The notes under the pieces were generated by a model, which ran no database searches, was not told the DNA's origin, and was given only the letters and a program-made list of their open reading frames with translations. Below, one piece after another: positions 55,598 through 64,000 of a DNA stretch of 64,000 nt; position 1 is the first letter of the stretch, and every line of letters begins with the position of its first letter. Origin of the DNA: Roseospira goensis (GTDB lineage Bacteria; Pseudomonadota; Alphaproteobacteria; Rhodospirillales; Rhodospirillaceae); contig NZ_JACIGI010000004.1 of NCBI RefSeq assembly GCF_014197795.1, positions 167,003-231,002 on the forward strand, in the 5' to 3' direction. The translations under genes were made by a program, and so were the position numbers.

Positions 55598-56356
55598 ATG
55601 GGCATCCTGCAAGTCCAGAACGTCAACAAGAGCTTCGGCGGCCTGAAGGCGCTCAACAACGTCAACCTCGACATCGAGGAAGGCGCCGTCCACGCCATCA
55701 TCGGGCCCAACGGCGCCGGCAAGTCGACCCTGCTGAACTGCTTCGTCGGCCGCCTGCGCCCCGACACCGGGACCGTCAAGTTCCAGGGCCGCTCGCTGCT
55801 CGGCCTCAGCCCGCATCAGATCAACCAGGCCGGGGTTGCCCGGGTGTTCCAGACACCCGAGATCTTTACCGATCTGTCGCTGCTGGAGAACGTGACCATC
55901 CCCGCCCTGGCGGTGCGCGACGGCGCCTTCCGCATCAACGCCTGGAGTCGGGTCGACGCCCAGGCCGACGCCCGCGCGCAGGCCGAGGCGATGCTTGAGA
56001 GTGTCGGCCTCGCCGACAAGCGCAACCAGCACGCGGGCAACCTGTCGCGCGGCGACAAGCGGCGACTGGAGCTGGCGATGTGCCTGGTCCAGGACCCCAA
56101 ACTGGTGCTGCTCGACGAGCCGACGGCCGGCATGTCGCGCGCCGACACCAACGCCACCATCGACCTGTTGGCCCGCATGACCGAGGAACACGGGGTCACG
56201 AAGATCATCATTGAACACGACATGCACGTCGTGTTCTCGCTGGCCCGGCGGGTCACGGTGATGGCCCAGGGCACCCCCATCGTGGAAGGCACGCCCGAGG
56301 AGATCCGCGGGGATTCGCGGGTCCAGGAGGCCTATCTGGGAGGAGCGCACGTATGA
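55598..56356 (+). CDS. livG: Branched-chain-type ABC transporter ATP-binding protein (LivG family)
   Basis: The 252-residue ATPase has Walker A GPNGAGKST, the LivG-type GVARVFQTPEIFTDLSLLEN (Q-loop), signature LSRGDKRRLELAM, Walker B LVLLDEPTAGMSR and the switch His in IIIEHDMHVVF. The signature deviates from LSGGQ (Arg-Gly-Asp-Lys), which is seen in some amide/urea-type LivG proteins. Its stop overlaps the start of livF (ATGA), so the two ATPase subunits are made in step. Confidence 0.94.
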   Translation: MGILQVQNVNKSFGGLKALNNVNLDIEEGAVHAIIGPNGAGKSTLLNCFVGRLRPDTGTVKFQGRSLLGLSPHQINQAGVARVFQTPEIFTDLSLLENVTIPALAVRDGAFRINAWSRVDAQADARAQAEAMLESVGLADKRNQHAGNLSRGDKRRLELAMCLVQDPKLVLLDEPTAGMSRADTNATIDLLARMTEEHGVTKIIIEHDMHVVFSLARRVTVMAQGTPIVEGTPEEIRGDSRVQEAYLGGAHV

Positions 56357-57138
56357 ACCAGACCCTGACGAAAGCCCACCCCGGGGGCGCGCAGGCCCAC
56401 GCCGTCGCCTCCAACCAGAGTTCCGACCGGGCCCCCGCCTACGTCTCGACCAAGGGGCTGCAAGCCTACTACGGCGAGAGCTACGTCGTGCAGGGGGTCG
56501 GGTTCGAGATGCGCGAGGGCGAGATCCTGGCGCTTCTGGGCCGCAACGGCGCCGGCAAGACGTCGACGCTGCGGACCATCGCCCGCCTCGACGCGCCGCA
56601 TCTGGCAGCCGGCGAGGTGTGGCTGGACGGCCATCCGCTGCACACCATGAAGGCACATCAGGCGTCCCGCCTGGGTGTCGGCCTGGTGCCCGAGGACCGG
56701 CGCATCATCTCCGGCCTGACGGTGCAGCAGAACCTGCAATTGGCCCAGATCGCCCCCCCGCGCGGCTGGACCCTGGAGCAGGTCTACGAGCTGTTCCCGC
56801 GCCTGGGCGAGCGCAAGAACCAGGAGGGCACCACCCTGTCCGGGGGCGAACAGCAGATGCTGGCGATCGCGCGCGCGCTGTCGCGCGACGTCAAGCTGTT
56901 GCTGCTCGACGAGCCCTACGAGGGGCTGGCGCCGGTGATCGTGCGCGAGATCGAGAAGACCCTCGAACGCGTCCGCGACCTGGGCATGACCACGGTGATC
57001 GTGGAGCAGAACGCCATCGCCGCGCTCAACATGGCCGATCGGGCGGTGATCCTGGACATGGGCGAAGTGGTGTTCGACGGCAGCGCCCGCGAGGTGCTGG
57101 ACAACGCCGAGCTGCGGCACGAGTACCTGGCGGTCTGA
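56353..57138 (+). CDS. livF: Branched-chain-type ABC transporter ATP-binding protein (LivF family)
   Basis: The 261-residue ATPase has a ~33-residue non-conserved N-terminal extension, then LQAYYGESYVVQGVGFEMRE, Walker A GRNGAGKTS, GVGLVPEDRRIISGLTVQQN, signature LSGGEQQMLAIARAL, Walker B LLLLDEPYEGLAP and VIVEQNAIAALN with the LivF-type Gln/Asn at the switch position. It closes the operon; a good intrinsic terminator lies 36 bp after its stop. Confidence 0.94.
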   Translation: MNQTLTKAHPGGAQAHAVASNQSSDRAPAYVSTKGLQAYYGESYVVQGVGFEMREGEILALLGRNGAGKTSTLRTIARLDAPHLAAGEVWLDGHPLHTMKAHQASRLGVGLVPEDRRIISGLTVQQNLQLAQIAPPRGWTLEQVYELFPRLGERKNQEGTTLSGGEQQMLAIARALSRDVKLLLLDEPYEGLAPVIVREIEKTLERVRDLGMTTVIVEQNAIAALNMADRAVILDMGEVVFDGSAREVLDNAELRHEYLAV

Positions 57139-57173
57139 TCCGCACCCCGCCTGAGCGCCGGCCGTGAGAGCGT

Positions 57174-57207
57174 GGGCGGGAGATCGCCTGAACCGCCCTG
57201 GTTTTTT
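57174..57207 (+). terminator. Intrinsic terminator of the liv-type operon
   Basis: GGGCGG (57174-57179) pairs with CCGCCC (57193-57198) and is followed closely by TTTTTT (57202-57207). It lies 36 bp after the livF stop and is the clearest stem-plus-T-run in the region. Confidence 0.7.
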
Positions 57208-57326
57208 CCGGAGGCTGCCCGGTGCGACTCCGACGCCGCCATCGCGGCCGTCCTGAAGGTCCCAGGATGGCGGCCTTCGACCGGGCTGTTGCTGTGGATC
57301 ATGGGGGTATGGGGGCCGAGCGGTTC

Positions 57327-57347
57327 ACTCAGACGGGCCGTCTGAGT
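57327..57347. promoter_or_regulatory. Perfect 21-bp palindrome upstream of the mrp operon
   Basis: ACTCAGACGG (57327-57336) and CCGTCTGAGT (57338-57347) are exact complements around a single G. It directly precedes a triple 13-bp repeat. It could be an operator for a dimeric repressor controlling the mrp operon, or a hairpin; position is about 420 bp before mrpA. Confidence 0.45.
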
Positions 57348-57348
57348 C

Positions 57349-57387
57349 CATGCCAGGGACTCATGCCGGGGACTCATGCCGGGGACT
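57349..57387 (+). repeat. Three 13-bp tandem repeats upstream of mrpA
   Basis: CATGCCRGGGACT occurs three times end to end (57349-57361, 57362-57374, 57375-57387), with A in the first copy and G in the others. Iterated boxes beside a palindrome are typical of regulator binding sites, but slippage is also possible. Confidence 0.75.
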
Positions 57388-57763
57388 GACGCGGCCGGCG
57401 AGCGCACCATGTGGACCGAGGTCACTCGTTCTCCGGGTCAGCGGACGGATCCGGATCGCGTGTCCCGCCGCCTGTGCGCTGCAAAAAGGCCGGTTCAGTT
57501 GCGTTTTTTTCGGCGCCATCGGTCTTGAGACAGCCGCCGTTTCCCTTATCTCAGTAGGCGCGTGAGACGACCGGCGTCCCGCCTGCGGTCAGGGCAGGCC
57601 CCGCGTCGGCGTGGGCACGCGTCCCCCCGGGCGCGGTCCGGTCGATCCGTGGGCCGCTCGCGTCCCTCATCCGATTTCGCGGCGTTCGCCCCGTGCCCCT
57701 CACCCGGGACACGGGCTTGTGTTGTCGACCCTCAACGCCTGGACCCACGCGTCCGGAGGACCC

Positions 57764-60049
57764 ATGACCGACCCCTCTCCCGCCGCACACCAGGCGCGCT
57801 CCGCCCCGCCGGGCATTCCCGGCCTGCGTTTCCTCCCGGCCCTGGTGGCGGCGCTGGCCGCGGCGTGGTTCCTGGGGTTCGTGCCGGCGGTGGCACGCGG
57901 CGAGGTGCTGACCTGGGCGGTGCCGTGGGTGCCCGGTCTGGGCATCGAACTGGCGGTCCTGATCGACGGTCTGGCGCTGGCCTTCGCGCTCATGATCACC
58001 GGGATCGGCGCGGGCGTGTTCCTGTACACCGCCAGCTACTTCAAGGGCGATCCGCGGCTGACACGGCTTCAGGCGCTGCTCATGCTGTTCGCGGTCTCCA
58101 TGCTGGGGCTGGTCCTGGCCGATGACGCGATCACGCTGTTCGTGTTCTGGGAAGGCACGACGGTCACCTCGTTCCTGTTGATCGGCTTCGACCATGCCAA
58201 GAAGGAGGCCCGGGACAAGGCGTTGCAGGCGCTGCTGGTGACCGGCCTGGGAGGATTGGCGCTGCTGGCCGGACTGTTGCTGCTGGGGCTGGAGACCGGC
58301 ACCTTCCGCCTGTCCGAGATGGCCCTGATGGGCGATGTGCTGCGCGCCAGCGACCTCTACCTCGGCATTCTGGTTCTGGTCCTGCTGGGCGCCTTCACCA
58401 AGTCGGCCCAGTTCCCGTTCCACTTCTGGCTGCCCAACGCGATGGCGGCGCCGACGCCGGTCAGCGCCTACCTGCACTCGGCCACTATGGTGAAGGCCGG
58501 CGTCTACCTGCTGGCGCGGCTGTCGCCAGCCCTGGGCGGGACCGAGGTGTGGATCTGGACCCTGACCCTGGTCGGCGCCGTGACCATGCTGCTGGCTTCG
58601 GTCTGGGCGCTGCGCCAGACCGACCTCAAGCTGATGCTGGCCTACACCACCGTCATGGCCCTGGGTGCCCTGGTCATGTTCCTGGGCGGCGGCCATCCGG
58701 CGGCCGTGAAGGCGGCGGCCACGTTCCTGATCGTCCATGCCCTGTACAAGGCCAGCCTGTTCCTGCTGGTCGGGGTGCTGGACAAGAAGGCCGGCTCGCG
58801 CGAGGTGGACGCGCTGCGCGGACTCGCCGGCGCCATGCCGCTGACCGCCACGCTGACCGCCCTGGCGGCCCTGTCGATGGCCGGTTTCCCGCCGTTCCTG
58901 GGTTTTATCGGCAAGGAGTTGAAGTACGAGGGGGCCCTTGCCGTGGCCTCGGAACCGGTGTTCGTGGCCGGCGCCGCCGTGCTCGCCAACGCCCTGATGG
59001 TCGCCTGCGCCGGCCTGGTGGCGGTGCGCCCCTTCGTCGGCCGCACGCGCCGCGCCCCAAAGGATCGCCCCGCCGACCCGCCGGTGGGGATGTGGCTGCC
59101 GCCGGCCGTGCTGGCGGTGCTGGGGCTGGCCTTCGGCGTGTTCCCGGACCTGCTGCTGGGGCGCACCCTGATCGAGCCGATCGCCACCGCCATCCTGGGC
59201 GAGCCGTTCGCGCTCACCCTCAAGCTCTGGCATGGTATCAACCTGCCGCTGCTGCTGAGCCTGCTGACCTTCGCCCTGGGTCTCACGCTGTACCTGTTGG
59301 CGCCCCGTGTTCGACGGGCCCTGGCCGGCGCCGAAGCCGGTGGCTTGCCGGCGGCGGAGGGCGGCTATGACGCCGCCCTGTCGGCCACCAAGGGCGTCGC
59401 GGCCTGGCAGACCCGGGTGATTCAGGGTGGGCGCATCACGGTCTACCTGCGGGTGACCTTCGCGCTGTTGGCGCTGCTGATCTGGGGCGCGGTGCTGACC
59501 GGGACCGGGCCGTGGCCCGCGTTCGACATCGACGTGCCGCTGCTGCACTGGGCGATTGTCGGCCTGATCGCGGTGTCGGCCGTGGCCATCGTGCTCACCC
59601 GCTCGCGACTGGCGGCGATCTGCGCCCTGGGGGCGGTGGGCGCCGGGGTGGCGATCCTGTTCGTGCTGTACGGGGCCATCGACGTGGCCATGACCCAGTT
59701 GCTGATCGAGATCCTGGTGGTGGTGTTCATCGCCATCGCCCTGCTGCGTCTGCCGCGGATCCCGGCCGGCCTGCCGCGACGCTGGGGCGACGCTGCCCTC
59801 GCCGCAGCCCTGGGGCTGGGCGTCGCGGTGGCCCTGGTGGCGGTGCTGGGTGGCGACCTCGGCCGCGAGCTGACCGCCTACTTCGAGGCCAACAGCGCGC
59901 CCGAGGCCCTGGGCCGCAACATCGTCAACGTCATCCTGGTGGACTTCCGGGCGCTGGACACGCTGGGCGAAATCGCGGTGGTGGTGATCGCCGCGGTTGC
60001 CGCCATCGCCGCCCTGACGGCCCGCCGCACCAAGGGGAGGCGCCCGTGA
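57764..60049 (+). CDS. mrpA: Na+/H+ antiporter subunit A (with MBH-type C-terminal domains)
   Basis: MrpA is a main proton/sodium-path subunit of the multisubunit Mrp antiporter in the inner membrane. The 761-residue, ~20-helix protein has the ND5-like core ([60 protein letters not shown]) with the conserved Glu, Lys and His residues, and the C-terminal MbhD/MbhE-like extension ([50 protein letters not shown]). ATG 57764 follows CGGAGGA. It overlaps mrpB. Confidence 0.95.
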   Translation: MTDPSPAAHQARSAPPGIPGLRFLPALVAALAAAWFLGFVPAVARGEVLTWAVPWVPGLGIELAVLIDGLALAFALMITGIGAGVFLYTASYFKGDPRLTRLQALLMLFAVSMLGLVLADDAITLFVFWEGTTVTSFLLIGFDHAKKEARDKALQALLVTGLGGLALLAGLLLLGLETGTFRLSEMALMGDVLRASDLYLGILVLVLLGAFTKSAQFPFHFWLPNAMAAPTPVSAYLHSATMVKAGVYLLARLSPALGGTEVWIWTLTLVGAVTMLLASVWALRQTDLKLMLAYTTVMALGALVMFLGGGHPAAVKAAATFLIVHALYKASLFLLVGVLDKKAGSREVDALRGLAGAMPLTATLTALAALSMAGFPPFLGFIGKELKYEGALAVASEPVFVAGAAVLANALMVACAGLVAVRPFVGRTRRAPKDRPADPPVGMWLPPAVLAVLGLAFGVFPDLLLGRTLIEPIATAILGEPFALTLKLWHGINLPLLLSLLTFALGLTLYLLAPRVRRALAGAEAGGLPAAEGGYDAALSATKGVAAWQTRVIQGGRITVYLRVTFALLALLIWGAVLTGTGPWPAFDIDVPLLHWAIVGLIAVSAVAIVLTRSRLAAICALGAVGAGVAILFVLYGAIDVAMTQLLIEILVVVFIAIALLRLPRIPAGLPRRWGDAALAAALGLGVAVALVAVLGGDLGRELTAYFEANSAPEALGRNIVNVILVDFRALDTLGEIAVVVIAAVAAIAALTARRTKGRRP

Positions 60050-60588
60050 ACTCGCTGATCCTGACCACGGCGACGCGGGCGTTGGCGCCGCTGCTGCTGG
60101 TGTTTTCGGTCTACATCCTGCTGCGCGGCCACAACGAGCCGGGCGGCGGCTTCATCGGCGGTCTGGTCGCCGCCACCGCCTTCGCGCTGCTGGAGAAGGC
60201 CGAGGGTGTCGCGCGCGCCCGCCGCCTGCTGCGGCTGCGCCCGCTGACGGTGGCGGCGCTGGGCCTGGGCGCAGCCCTGCTCGCGGGCCTGTGGGGAGCG
60301 GTGGCAAAGGGGCACGTCCTGGCCGGGGTGTGGCCGCTGATCGAAAAGACCGCCGACGGCGGCAAGTCGGGCCTGCCGGTCGGTTCGGTGCTGCTGTTCG
60401 ACGTCGGGGTCTATCTGGTGGTGGTGGGCGCCGTGTGCGGCGTGCTGTTCGCGCTGGAGGAAGCCGCCACCGCGCTCGAGTGCGAGCCCGACGAGGGCGG
60501 CGCGGGCCGCGGGGGCGGTGCCCCGAAGACGATCGACCAGACGATGGACCGGACGATCGACCGGACCGTGGACGGAGGAGACCGCTGA
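60046..60588 (+). CDS. mrpB: Na+/H+ antiporter subunit B
   Basis: The 180-residue membrane subunit starts at GTG 60046, overlapping the mrpA stop (GTGA) with GGGGAGG upstream. [34 protein letters not shown] and [20 protein letters not shown] are the MnhB/MrpB hallmark. The last ~40 residues are Gly-rich and then read [18 protein letters not shown], a small Asp/Arg repeat not expected in the family, probably a slippage product. The rest is normal. Confidence 0.95.
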   Translation: MNSLILTTATRALAPLLLVFSVYILLRGHNEPGGGFIGGLVAATAFALLEKAEGVARARRLLRLRPLTVAALGLGAALLAGLWGAVAKGHVLAGVWPLIEKTADGGKSGLPVGSVLLFDVGVYLVVVGAVCGVLFALEEAATALECEPDEGGAGRGGGAPKTIDQTMDRTIDRTVDGGDR

Positions 60589-60589
60589 C

Positions 60590-60985
60590 ATGGAACTGAT
60601 CCTCGCCGCGCTGGTGGGGCTTCTGGTCGCCGCCGGCGCGTACCTGATGATGTCCGGCTACCTGGTCCGGTTCCTGTTCGGGTTGGTGCTGCTGTCGAAC
60701 GCGGCCAACCTGGCGATCTTCGCCGCCGGTCGCCTGACCTATGCCGCGCCGCCGCTGATCCCCGAGGGCGCCCTGGCCCCGGGCGGGCCGGTCGGCAACG
60801 CCCTGCCGCAGGCCCTGATCCTGACCGCCATCGTCATCGGGTTCGGGCTGTTCGCCTTCGCCCTGGCGCTGTCCTTCCGCGCCTATAACGCCCTGGGAAC
60901 CGCCGAGATGAACGCCATGCGCCATGCCGAGCCGGTCCCGGCCCCCACGCCCACCGCCGCCGCCGAAACGGAGCGCCCGGCATGA
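60590..60985 (+). CDS. mrpC: Na+/H+ antiporter subunit C
   Basis: The 131-residue, three-helix NuoK-like subunit reads LILAALVGLLVAAGAYLMMS, GYLVRFLFGLVLLSNAANLA, IFAAGRLTYAAPPLIPEG and DPLPQALILTAIVIG-like NALPQALILTAIVIGFGLFA. ATG 60590 follows GGAGGAG and is separated from the mrpB stop by one base. The short C-terminal tail is Pro/Ala-rich. It overlaps mrpD by four bases. Confidence 0.95.
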   Translation: MELILAALVGLLVAAGAYLMMSGYLVRFLFGLVLLSNAANLAIFAAGRLTYAAPPLIPEGALAPGGPVGNALPQALILTAIVIGFGLFAFALALSFRAYNALGTAEMNAMRHAEPVPAPTPTAAAETERPA

Positions 60986-62490
60986 TGCTCGCCGCCGCGA
61001 TCCTGATCCCGATGGCCACGGCGGTGCTGTGCCTGATGCTGCGGCGTCGGGCCGCCGTGGCCCGTCTGGTGTCGCTCGCCGGCGCGGTGGCCCTGCTGAT
61101 CGCCAGCGTGCTGCTGCTGGTCACCGTGCTGCAGGGCGGGCCGGTCGCCGCCCAGATGGGCGGTTGGCCCGCCCCCTTCGGCATCACCCTGGTGGCCGAC
61201 CTGCTGTCCGCCGCCATGGTGCTCATCACCGGCATCGTCGCCGTCGCGGTGGCGGTCTACGGGCTGGCCGACGTGACCCGCAACGAGGAGCGGCGCGGTC
61301 ACCACACCCTGACCCAGGCCCTGCTGGCCGGTGTCTGCGGCGCCTTCCTGACCGGCGACATGTTCAATCTCTACGTCTGGTTCGAGGTGATGCTGATCGC
61401 CTCCTTCGGCCTGCTGGTGATCGGCGGCGGCAAGGCGCAGATCGACGGCGCGGTCAAGTATGTGGGCCTGAACCTGATCGCCACCCTGGCCTTCCTGACC
61501 GGCGTCGGCCTGCTGTACGGCGCCACCGGAACGCTGAACATGGCCGATCTCCACGGCATCGTGCCCGGCCGCCAGGACGAGGTGGCGATTCTGGGCGCGG
61601 CCGCGCTGCTGCTGTTCGCCTTCGGGGCCAAGGCGGCCATGTTCCCGGTGTTCTTCTGGCTGCCGGCGGCCTATCACACGCCGTCGGTGACCACCTCGGC
61701 GCTGTTCGCGGCGCTGCTGACCAAGGTCGGCGTCTACGCCCTGCTGCGGGTGTTCACGCTGGTGTTCGATGCCGGCCACCCCTCGATCCAGGCGGTGCTT
61801 CTGGTCGGGGCCTGCCTGACCATGGCCGTGGGGGTGCTGGGGGCGGCGGCGCAGAACGGCATCCGGCGCATCCTGTCATTCCATATCATCAGCCAGATCG
61901 GCTACATGGTGGTGGGCTTGGCGATCTACACGCCTCTGGCGATCGTGGGCGGTATTTTCTACCTGTTCCACCATATCGTCGTGAAGGCGAACCTGTTCCT
62001 GATCGGCGGCCTGATCGCGCGCCGCACCGGCTCCGAGGACCTGGACCGAATCGGCGGGCTGTGGGCGGCGCGGCCGTGGCTGGGGGTGCTGTTCCTCATC
62101 CCGGCGCTGTCGCTGGCCGGCATCCCGCCGCTGTCCGGGTTCTGGGCCAAGCTTCTGATCGTCCAGGCCAGCCTGGAGGCCGAACTCTACATCGTGGCTG
62201 CCGTCGCGCTGGTGGTCGGGTTGCTGACCATCTTCTCCATGTCCAAGATCTGGCTGGAGGCGTTCTGGAAGGAGGCCCCGGCGGGAACGCCGGCGGCGAC
62301 CGGGACCGTGCCCGCGCTCGGTGCCGCGGCGACCGCGGCGCTGCTGACGCCGGCGTTGGCGCTGGCCGCCATCACGGTGGTCATCGGTCTGATGCCGGGA
62401 CCGTTCTTCGACGCCGCCCAGGTGGCGGCCGACCACCTGGTGACCCCCGACGCCTATGTTCGGGCCGTGCTGGGAGGAGCCTCGCCATGA
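60982..62490 (+). CDS. mrpD: Na+/H+ antiporter subunit D
   Basis: The 502-residue subunit is the second ND2/ND4/ND5-like ion-path protein, with about 14 helices. GDMFNLYVWFEVMLIASFGL contains the conserved membrane Glu, followed by GAKAAMFPVFFWLPAAYHTP and SVTTSALFAALLTKVGVYAL with the key Lys residues, and IRRILSFHIISQIGYMVVGL. Its start overlaps the mrpC stop (ATGA) and its stop overlaps the mrpE start. Confidence 0.95.
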   Translation: MMLAAAILIPMATAVLCLMLRRRAAVARLVSLAGAVALLIASVLLLVTVLQGGPVAAQMGGWPAPFGITLVADLLSAAMVLITGIVAVAVAVYGLADVTRNEERRGHHTLTQALLAGVCGAFLTGDMFNLYVWFEVMLIASFGLLVIGGGKAQIDGAVKYVGLNLIATLAFLTGVGLLYGATGTLNMADLHGIVPGRQDEVAILGAAALLLFAFGAKAAMFPVFFWLPAAYHTPSVTTSALFAALLTKVGVYALLRVFTLVFDAGHPSIQAVLLVGACLTMAVGVLGAAAQNGIRRILSFHIISQIGYMVVGLAIYTPLAIVGGIFYLFHHIVVKANLFLIGGLIARRTGSEDLDRIGGLWAARPWLGVLFLIPALSLAGIPPLSGFWAKLLIVQASLEAELYIVAAVALVVGLLTIFSMSKIWLEAFWKEAPAGTPAATGTVPALGAAATAALLTPALALAAITVVIGLMPGPFFDAAQVAADHLVTPDAYVRAVLGGASP

Positions 62491-62828
62491 TGCGCGTGCT
62501 GCGCCGGCTGCTGGCCGTGATCGGCCTGCTGGCCTATTTTCTGTACGATCTGGTGGTGTCCAGTGTGCGCGTGGCCTGGGACGTGGTCACACCCCGGCTC
62601 ATGGCACGGCCCCGCCTGATGGAGATGCCCCTGGACGCCCGCACCGACGCGGAAATCCTGATGACCGCGAACCTGATCTCGCTGACACCGGGGACGTTGT
62701 CGATGGATGTCAGCGAGAACCGCAACACCCTTCTGGTGCACGCCATGTTCGCCGGCCAGGACGCCGACGCCACGCGCACTGCCCTCAAGACCGGCATGGA
62801 GCGCCGCGTGTTGGAGGCGCTGCGATGA
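62487..62828 (+). CDS. mrpE: Na+/H+ antiporter subunit E
   Basis: The 113-residue protein is shorter than typical MrpE (~160) because the usual first two N-terminal helices are replaced by one (LLAVIGLLAYFLYDLVVSSV). The rest matches: PRLMEMPLDARTDAEILMTA, NLISLTPGTLSMDVSENRNT and LLVHAMF. Start is ATG 62487 in ATGATG, overlapping the mrpD stop; the second ATG is also possible. It is followed by mrpF with an ATGA overlap. Confidence 0.92.
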   Translation: MMRVLRRLLAVIGLLAYFLYDLVVSSVRVAWDVVTPRLMARPRLMEMPLDARTDAEILMTANLISLTPGTLSMDVSENRNTLLVHAMFAGQDADATRTALKTGMERRVLEALR

Positions 62829-63169
62829 CGGTCCTGGAAACGCGTCTGGACGGCCCGCTGGACGTCGCCGTGGTGCTGGCCGGGGTCATGCTGCTGGCGG
62901 CCCTGTGCCTCACCGTGTTCCGGCTGCTGCGGGGGTGTACCCTGCCGGACCGGGTCGTCGCCCTGGACCTGATTTCGGCCCTGCTGGTGGCCTTCCTGGT
63001 CCTGTTCGCGCTGGCGGTCGGGGTCACCGCCTATATGGACGCCGCGATCGCCCTGGCCCTGATCGCCTTCCTCGGCACGGTGGCGTTCGCTCGCTTTGCC
63101 GAGCGCGACCGCCCCGATGGCGGCCGCCCCGTGGACGACAGCCGAAACGACACGGGAGACGGACCATGA
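62825..63169 (+). CDS. mrpF: Na+/H+ antiporter subunit F
   Basis: The 114-residue subunit has three helices: VAVVLAGVMLLAALCLTVFR, LLRGCTLPDRVVALDLISAL (with the conserved DRVVALD) and MDAAIALALIAFLGTVAFAR. A polar Asp/Arg-rich tail follows. Start ATG 62825 overlaps the mrpE stop (ATGA), and its stop overlaps the mrpG start. Confidence 0.95.
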   Translation: MTVLETRLDGPLDVAVVLAGVMLLAALCLTVFRLLRGCTLPDRVVALDLISALLVAFLVLFALAVGVTAYMDAAIALALIAFLGTVAFARFAERDRPDGGRPVDDSRNDTGDGP

Positions 63170-63609
63170 GCGCCGCCCTGAGTGCCCCGCTGGGCGCCCC
63201 CCTGAGCGAATGGATCGCCGCCGCCCTCGTGCTGCTGGGCGGGGCCTTCTGTCTGGTGGCGGCGATCGGCGTGGTGCGCATGCCGGACGTCTACACCCGC
63301 ATGCACGCCAGCACCAAGGCCGGCACCCTCGGCGTCGGCCTGCTCGCGGTGGCGCTGGCCGTGGGCAGCCCGGTGGGGACGGTGACCGTCAAGGCCATCG
63401 CCGTCGTCGTGTTCCTGATCGCCACCGCGCCGATCGGGGCGCATCTGATCGGACGCGCCGCCTACCGCTCGGGCGTGCCGTTCTGGCCGGGCACGGTGAT
63501 CGAGCCCGCGGTCCACGAGACGTTCCCGCGCGATCCGACCCCTGGAAACCGGGGCGCTGTCGAGGACCTGCCGCCGTCGGCCCGCCCCGACGACCGTGTC
63601 GGCGGGTAG
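63166..63609 (+). CDS. mrpG: Na+/H+ antiporter subunit G
   Basis: The 147-residue protein has three helices and the family stretch LLGGAFCLVAAIGVVRMPDV, YTRMHASTKAGTLGVGLLA and LIATAPIGAHLIGRAAYRSG. The C-terminal ~40 residues are Pro/Asp-rich and variable. ATG 63166 overlaps mrpF (ATGA). It is the last gene of the mrp operon; a stem with T-run lies ~200 bp downstream. Confidence 0.95.
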   Translation: MSAALSAPLGAPLSEWIAAALVLLGGAFCLVAAIGVVRMPDVYTRMHASTKAGTLGVGLLAVALAVGSPVGTVTVKAIAVVVFLIATAPIGAHLIGRAAYRSGVPFWPGTVIEPAVHETFPRDPTPGNRGAVEDLPPSARPDDRVGG

Positions 63610-63813
63610 CGCCGATCGCCCCGGACCCGACACGAGCGTTGCGTCCCGTCAATGCACACCTCCGTTCGACCCGGCACCCTGGGGCCATCGTCGCGTGCGG
63701 GATGTGGCCGCCGCGACGGCCCCGTTTCGGGACCGCGGTCGTGCGCCGGTCCCGGTCCCCGCTTCCTCCCTGGAAGCCACCCTTGGCCCGGTCGCGGATC
63801 CGTCCTGAAAAGG

Positions 63814-63838
63814 CCCGGATCGGACCGGGTTCTTTTTT
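63814..63838 (+). terminator. Stem-loop with T-run between mrpG and the transposase
   Basis: CCCGG (63814-63818) pairs with CCGGG (63825-63829) and is followed by TTCTTTTTT to 63838. It could end mrp transcription. It is also close to the edge of the insertion element, so its origin (host or element) is not certain. Confidence 0.5.
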
Positions 63839-63844
63839 GGTTCA

Positions 63845-64000
63845 TCACGGAATTCCGGGGAAGGCGGCGCGGATCTTGAGAAAGAAGTAGGCGTCATCCC
63901 GGAAACCGTAGGCCATCCGCTTGATGACCTTGATGCGGTTGTTGATGCCTTCGAGGACGCTGGTGTTGAGGCGCCAGACGGTTGCGGCCGCGATGCCTGC
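63845..64000 (-). mobile_element. ISL3-family transposase, C-terminal fragment at window edge
   Basis: The last 51 codons of a leftward transposase end at TGA 63847-63845. NTSVLEGINNRIKVIKRMAY followed by GFRDDAYFFLKIRAAFPG is the C-terminal signature of ISL3-type (IS204/IS1001/IS1165) DDE transposases, including the Glu of the catalytic triad in VLEGINN. The rest lies beyond the window. The palindrome-like CACGGAATTCCG at the stop may be part of the element's terminal repeat. Whether the copy is intact cannot be told. Confidence 0.85.

Larger units (their letters stand above)
57139..57763. other. Intergenic region between the liv-type and mrp operons
   Basis: This 625-bp gap contains the liv terminator (57174-57207), a perfect palindrome (57327-57347), a 13-bp triple tandem repeat (57349-57387) and a stretch with T-runs (about 57482-57515), then a GC-rich leader before mrpA. 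Reading frames are short and lack ribosome sites. The mrp promoter is presumably here. Confidence 0.55.

Noticed and set aside
57551-59548. A 665-codon minus-strand frame opposite mrpA
   Set aside because: Gln/Gly/His/Arg-rich product typical of antisense to membrane proteins; mrpA is unmistakable.

Overview
The window is about 64 kb of very GC-rich DNA (roughly 70% by eye) with tightly packed genes and strong alphaproteobacterial signatures: a K+-independent proton-pumping pyrophosphatase, the glyA-nrdR-ribD-ribE-ribBA-ribH-nusB-thiL block, a MucR/Ros regulator, a DUF6898 micro-gene and two branched-chain-type ABC systems. My best guess is a Rhodospirillales member, possibly from a saline habitat given the Mrp antiporter. 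That placement is inference; no rRNA or tRNA gene is present to confirm it.

Layout. 1-5.2 kb: a DUF6544 gene translationally coupled to a TetR regulator with a perfect operator-like palindrome, then ssb, a lone periplasmic amino-acid-type binding protein and a DMT-family exporter. 5.2-16 kb (minus strand): hppA, a FliL-like protein, thiL, nusB, the riboflavin genes ribH-ribBA-ribE-ribD, nrdR, glyA and rpiB. 16.4-17.3 kb: mucR and a 60-residue DUF6898 gene. 17.5-20.7 kb: a valine-degradation trio (3-hydroxyisobutyrate dehydrogenase, 3-hydroxyisobutyryl-CoA hydrolase, isobutyryl-CoA dehydrogenase). 20.9-32.4 kb: a trypsin-like protease coupled to a lipoprotein gene, a CoxG-like protein, two hydroxyacid dehydrogenases, an MFS transporter with an acyl-CoA synthetase, and an aldehyde-oxidase-type molybdenum hydroxylase with a second MFS transporter.

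32.4-46 kb: an acyl-CoA ligase (ADP-forming type) fused to a GNAT acetyltransferase, a TDT/SLAC1 transporter, an XRE/MmyB regulator divergent from a SnoaL-like gene, a GGDEF cyclase, a SprA-like metalloprotease, a DUF4892-OmpA protein, a dgcN-dgcA-ferredoxin operon for D-glutamate use, and matB. 46-46.6 kb: an eight-unit palindromic array. 46.6-51.6 kb: a transporter-domain (SLC5-STAC) histidine kinase, an 86-residue membrane protein and a single-domain response regulator in one overlapping operon, then an XRE/ScfR-like regulator. 51.9-57.1 kb: a complete branched-chain/amide-type ABC operon. 57.8-63.6 kb: a seven-gene Mrp Na+/H+ antiporter operon. The right edge cuts into an ISL3-type transposase.

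The most unusual non-coding content is a set of about ten nested palindromes, each 60-66 bp. They have recurrent outer arms and several alternative inner arms. Eight of them form four close pairs separated by only 12-15 bp, and at least four carry the TAG stop codon of the adjacent gene inside or at their edge. They lie at 9.8-9.95, 17.4, 35.2-35.3, 38.1-38.2 and 39.5-39.9 kb. I could not match them to a described repeat family. A second notable feature is a histidine-kinase-like dimerisation segment inside the XRE/ScfR regulator that lies beside the sensor kinase operon and resembles that kinase's own segment.
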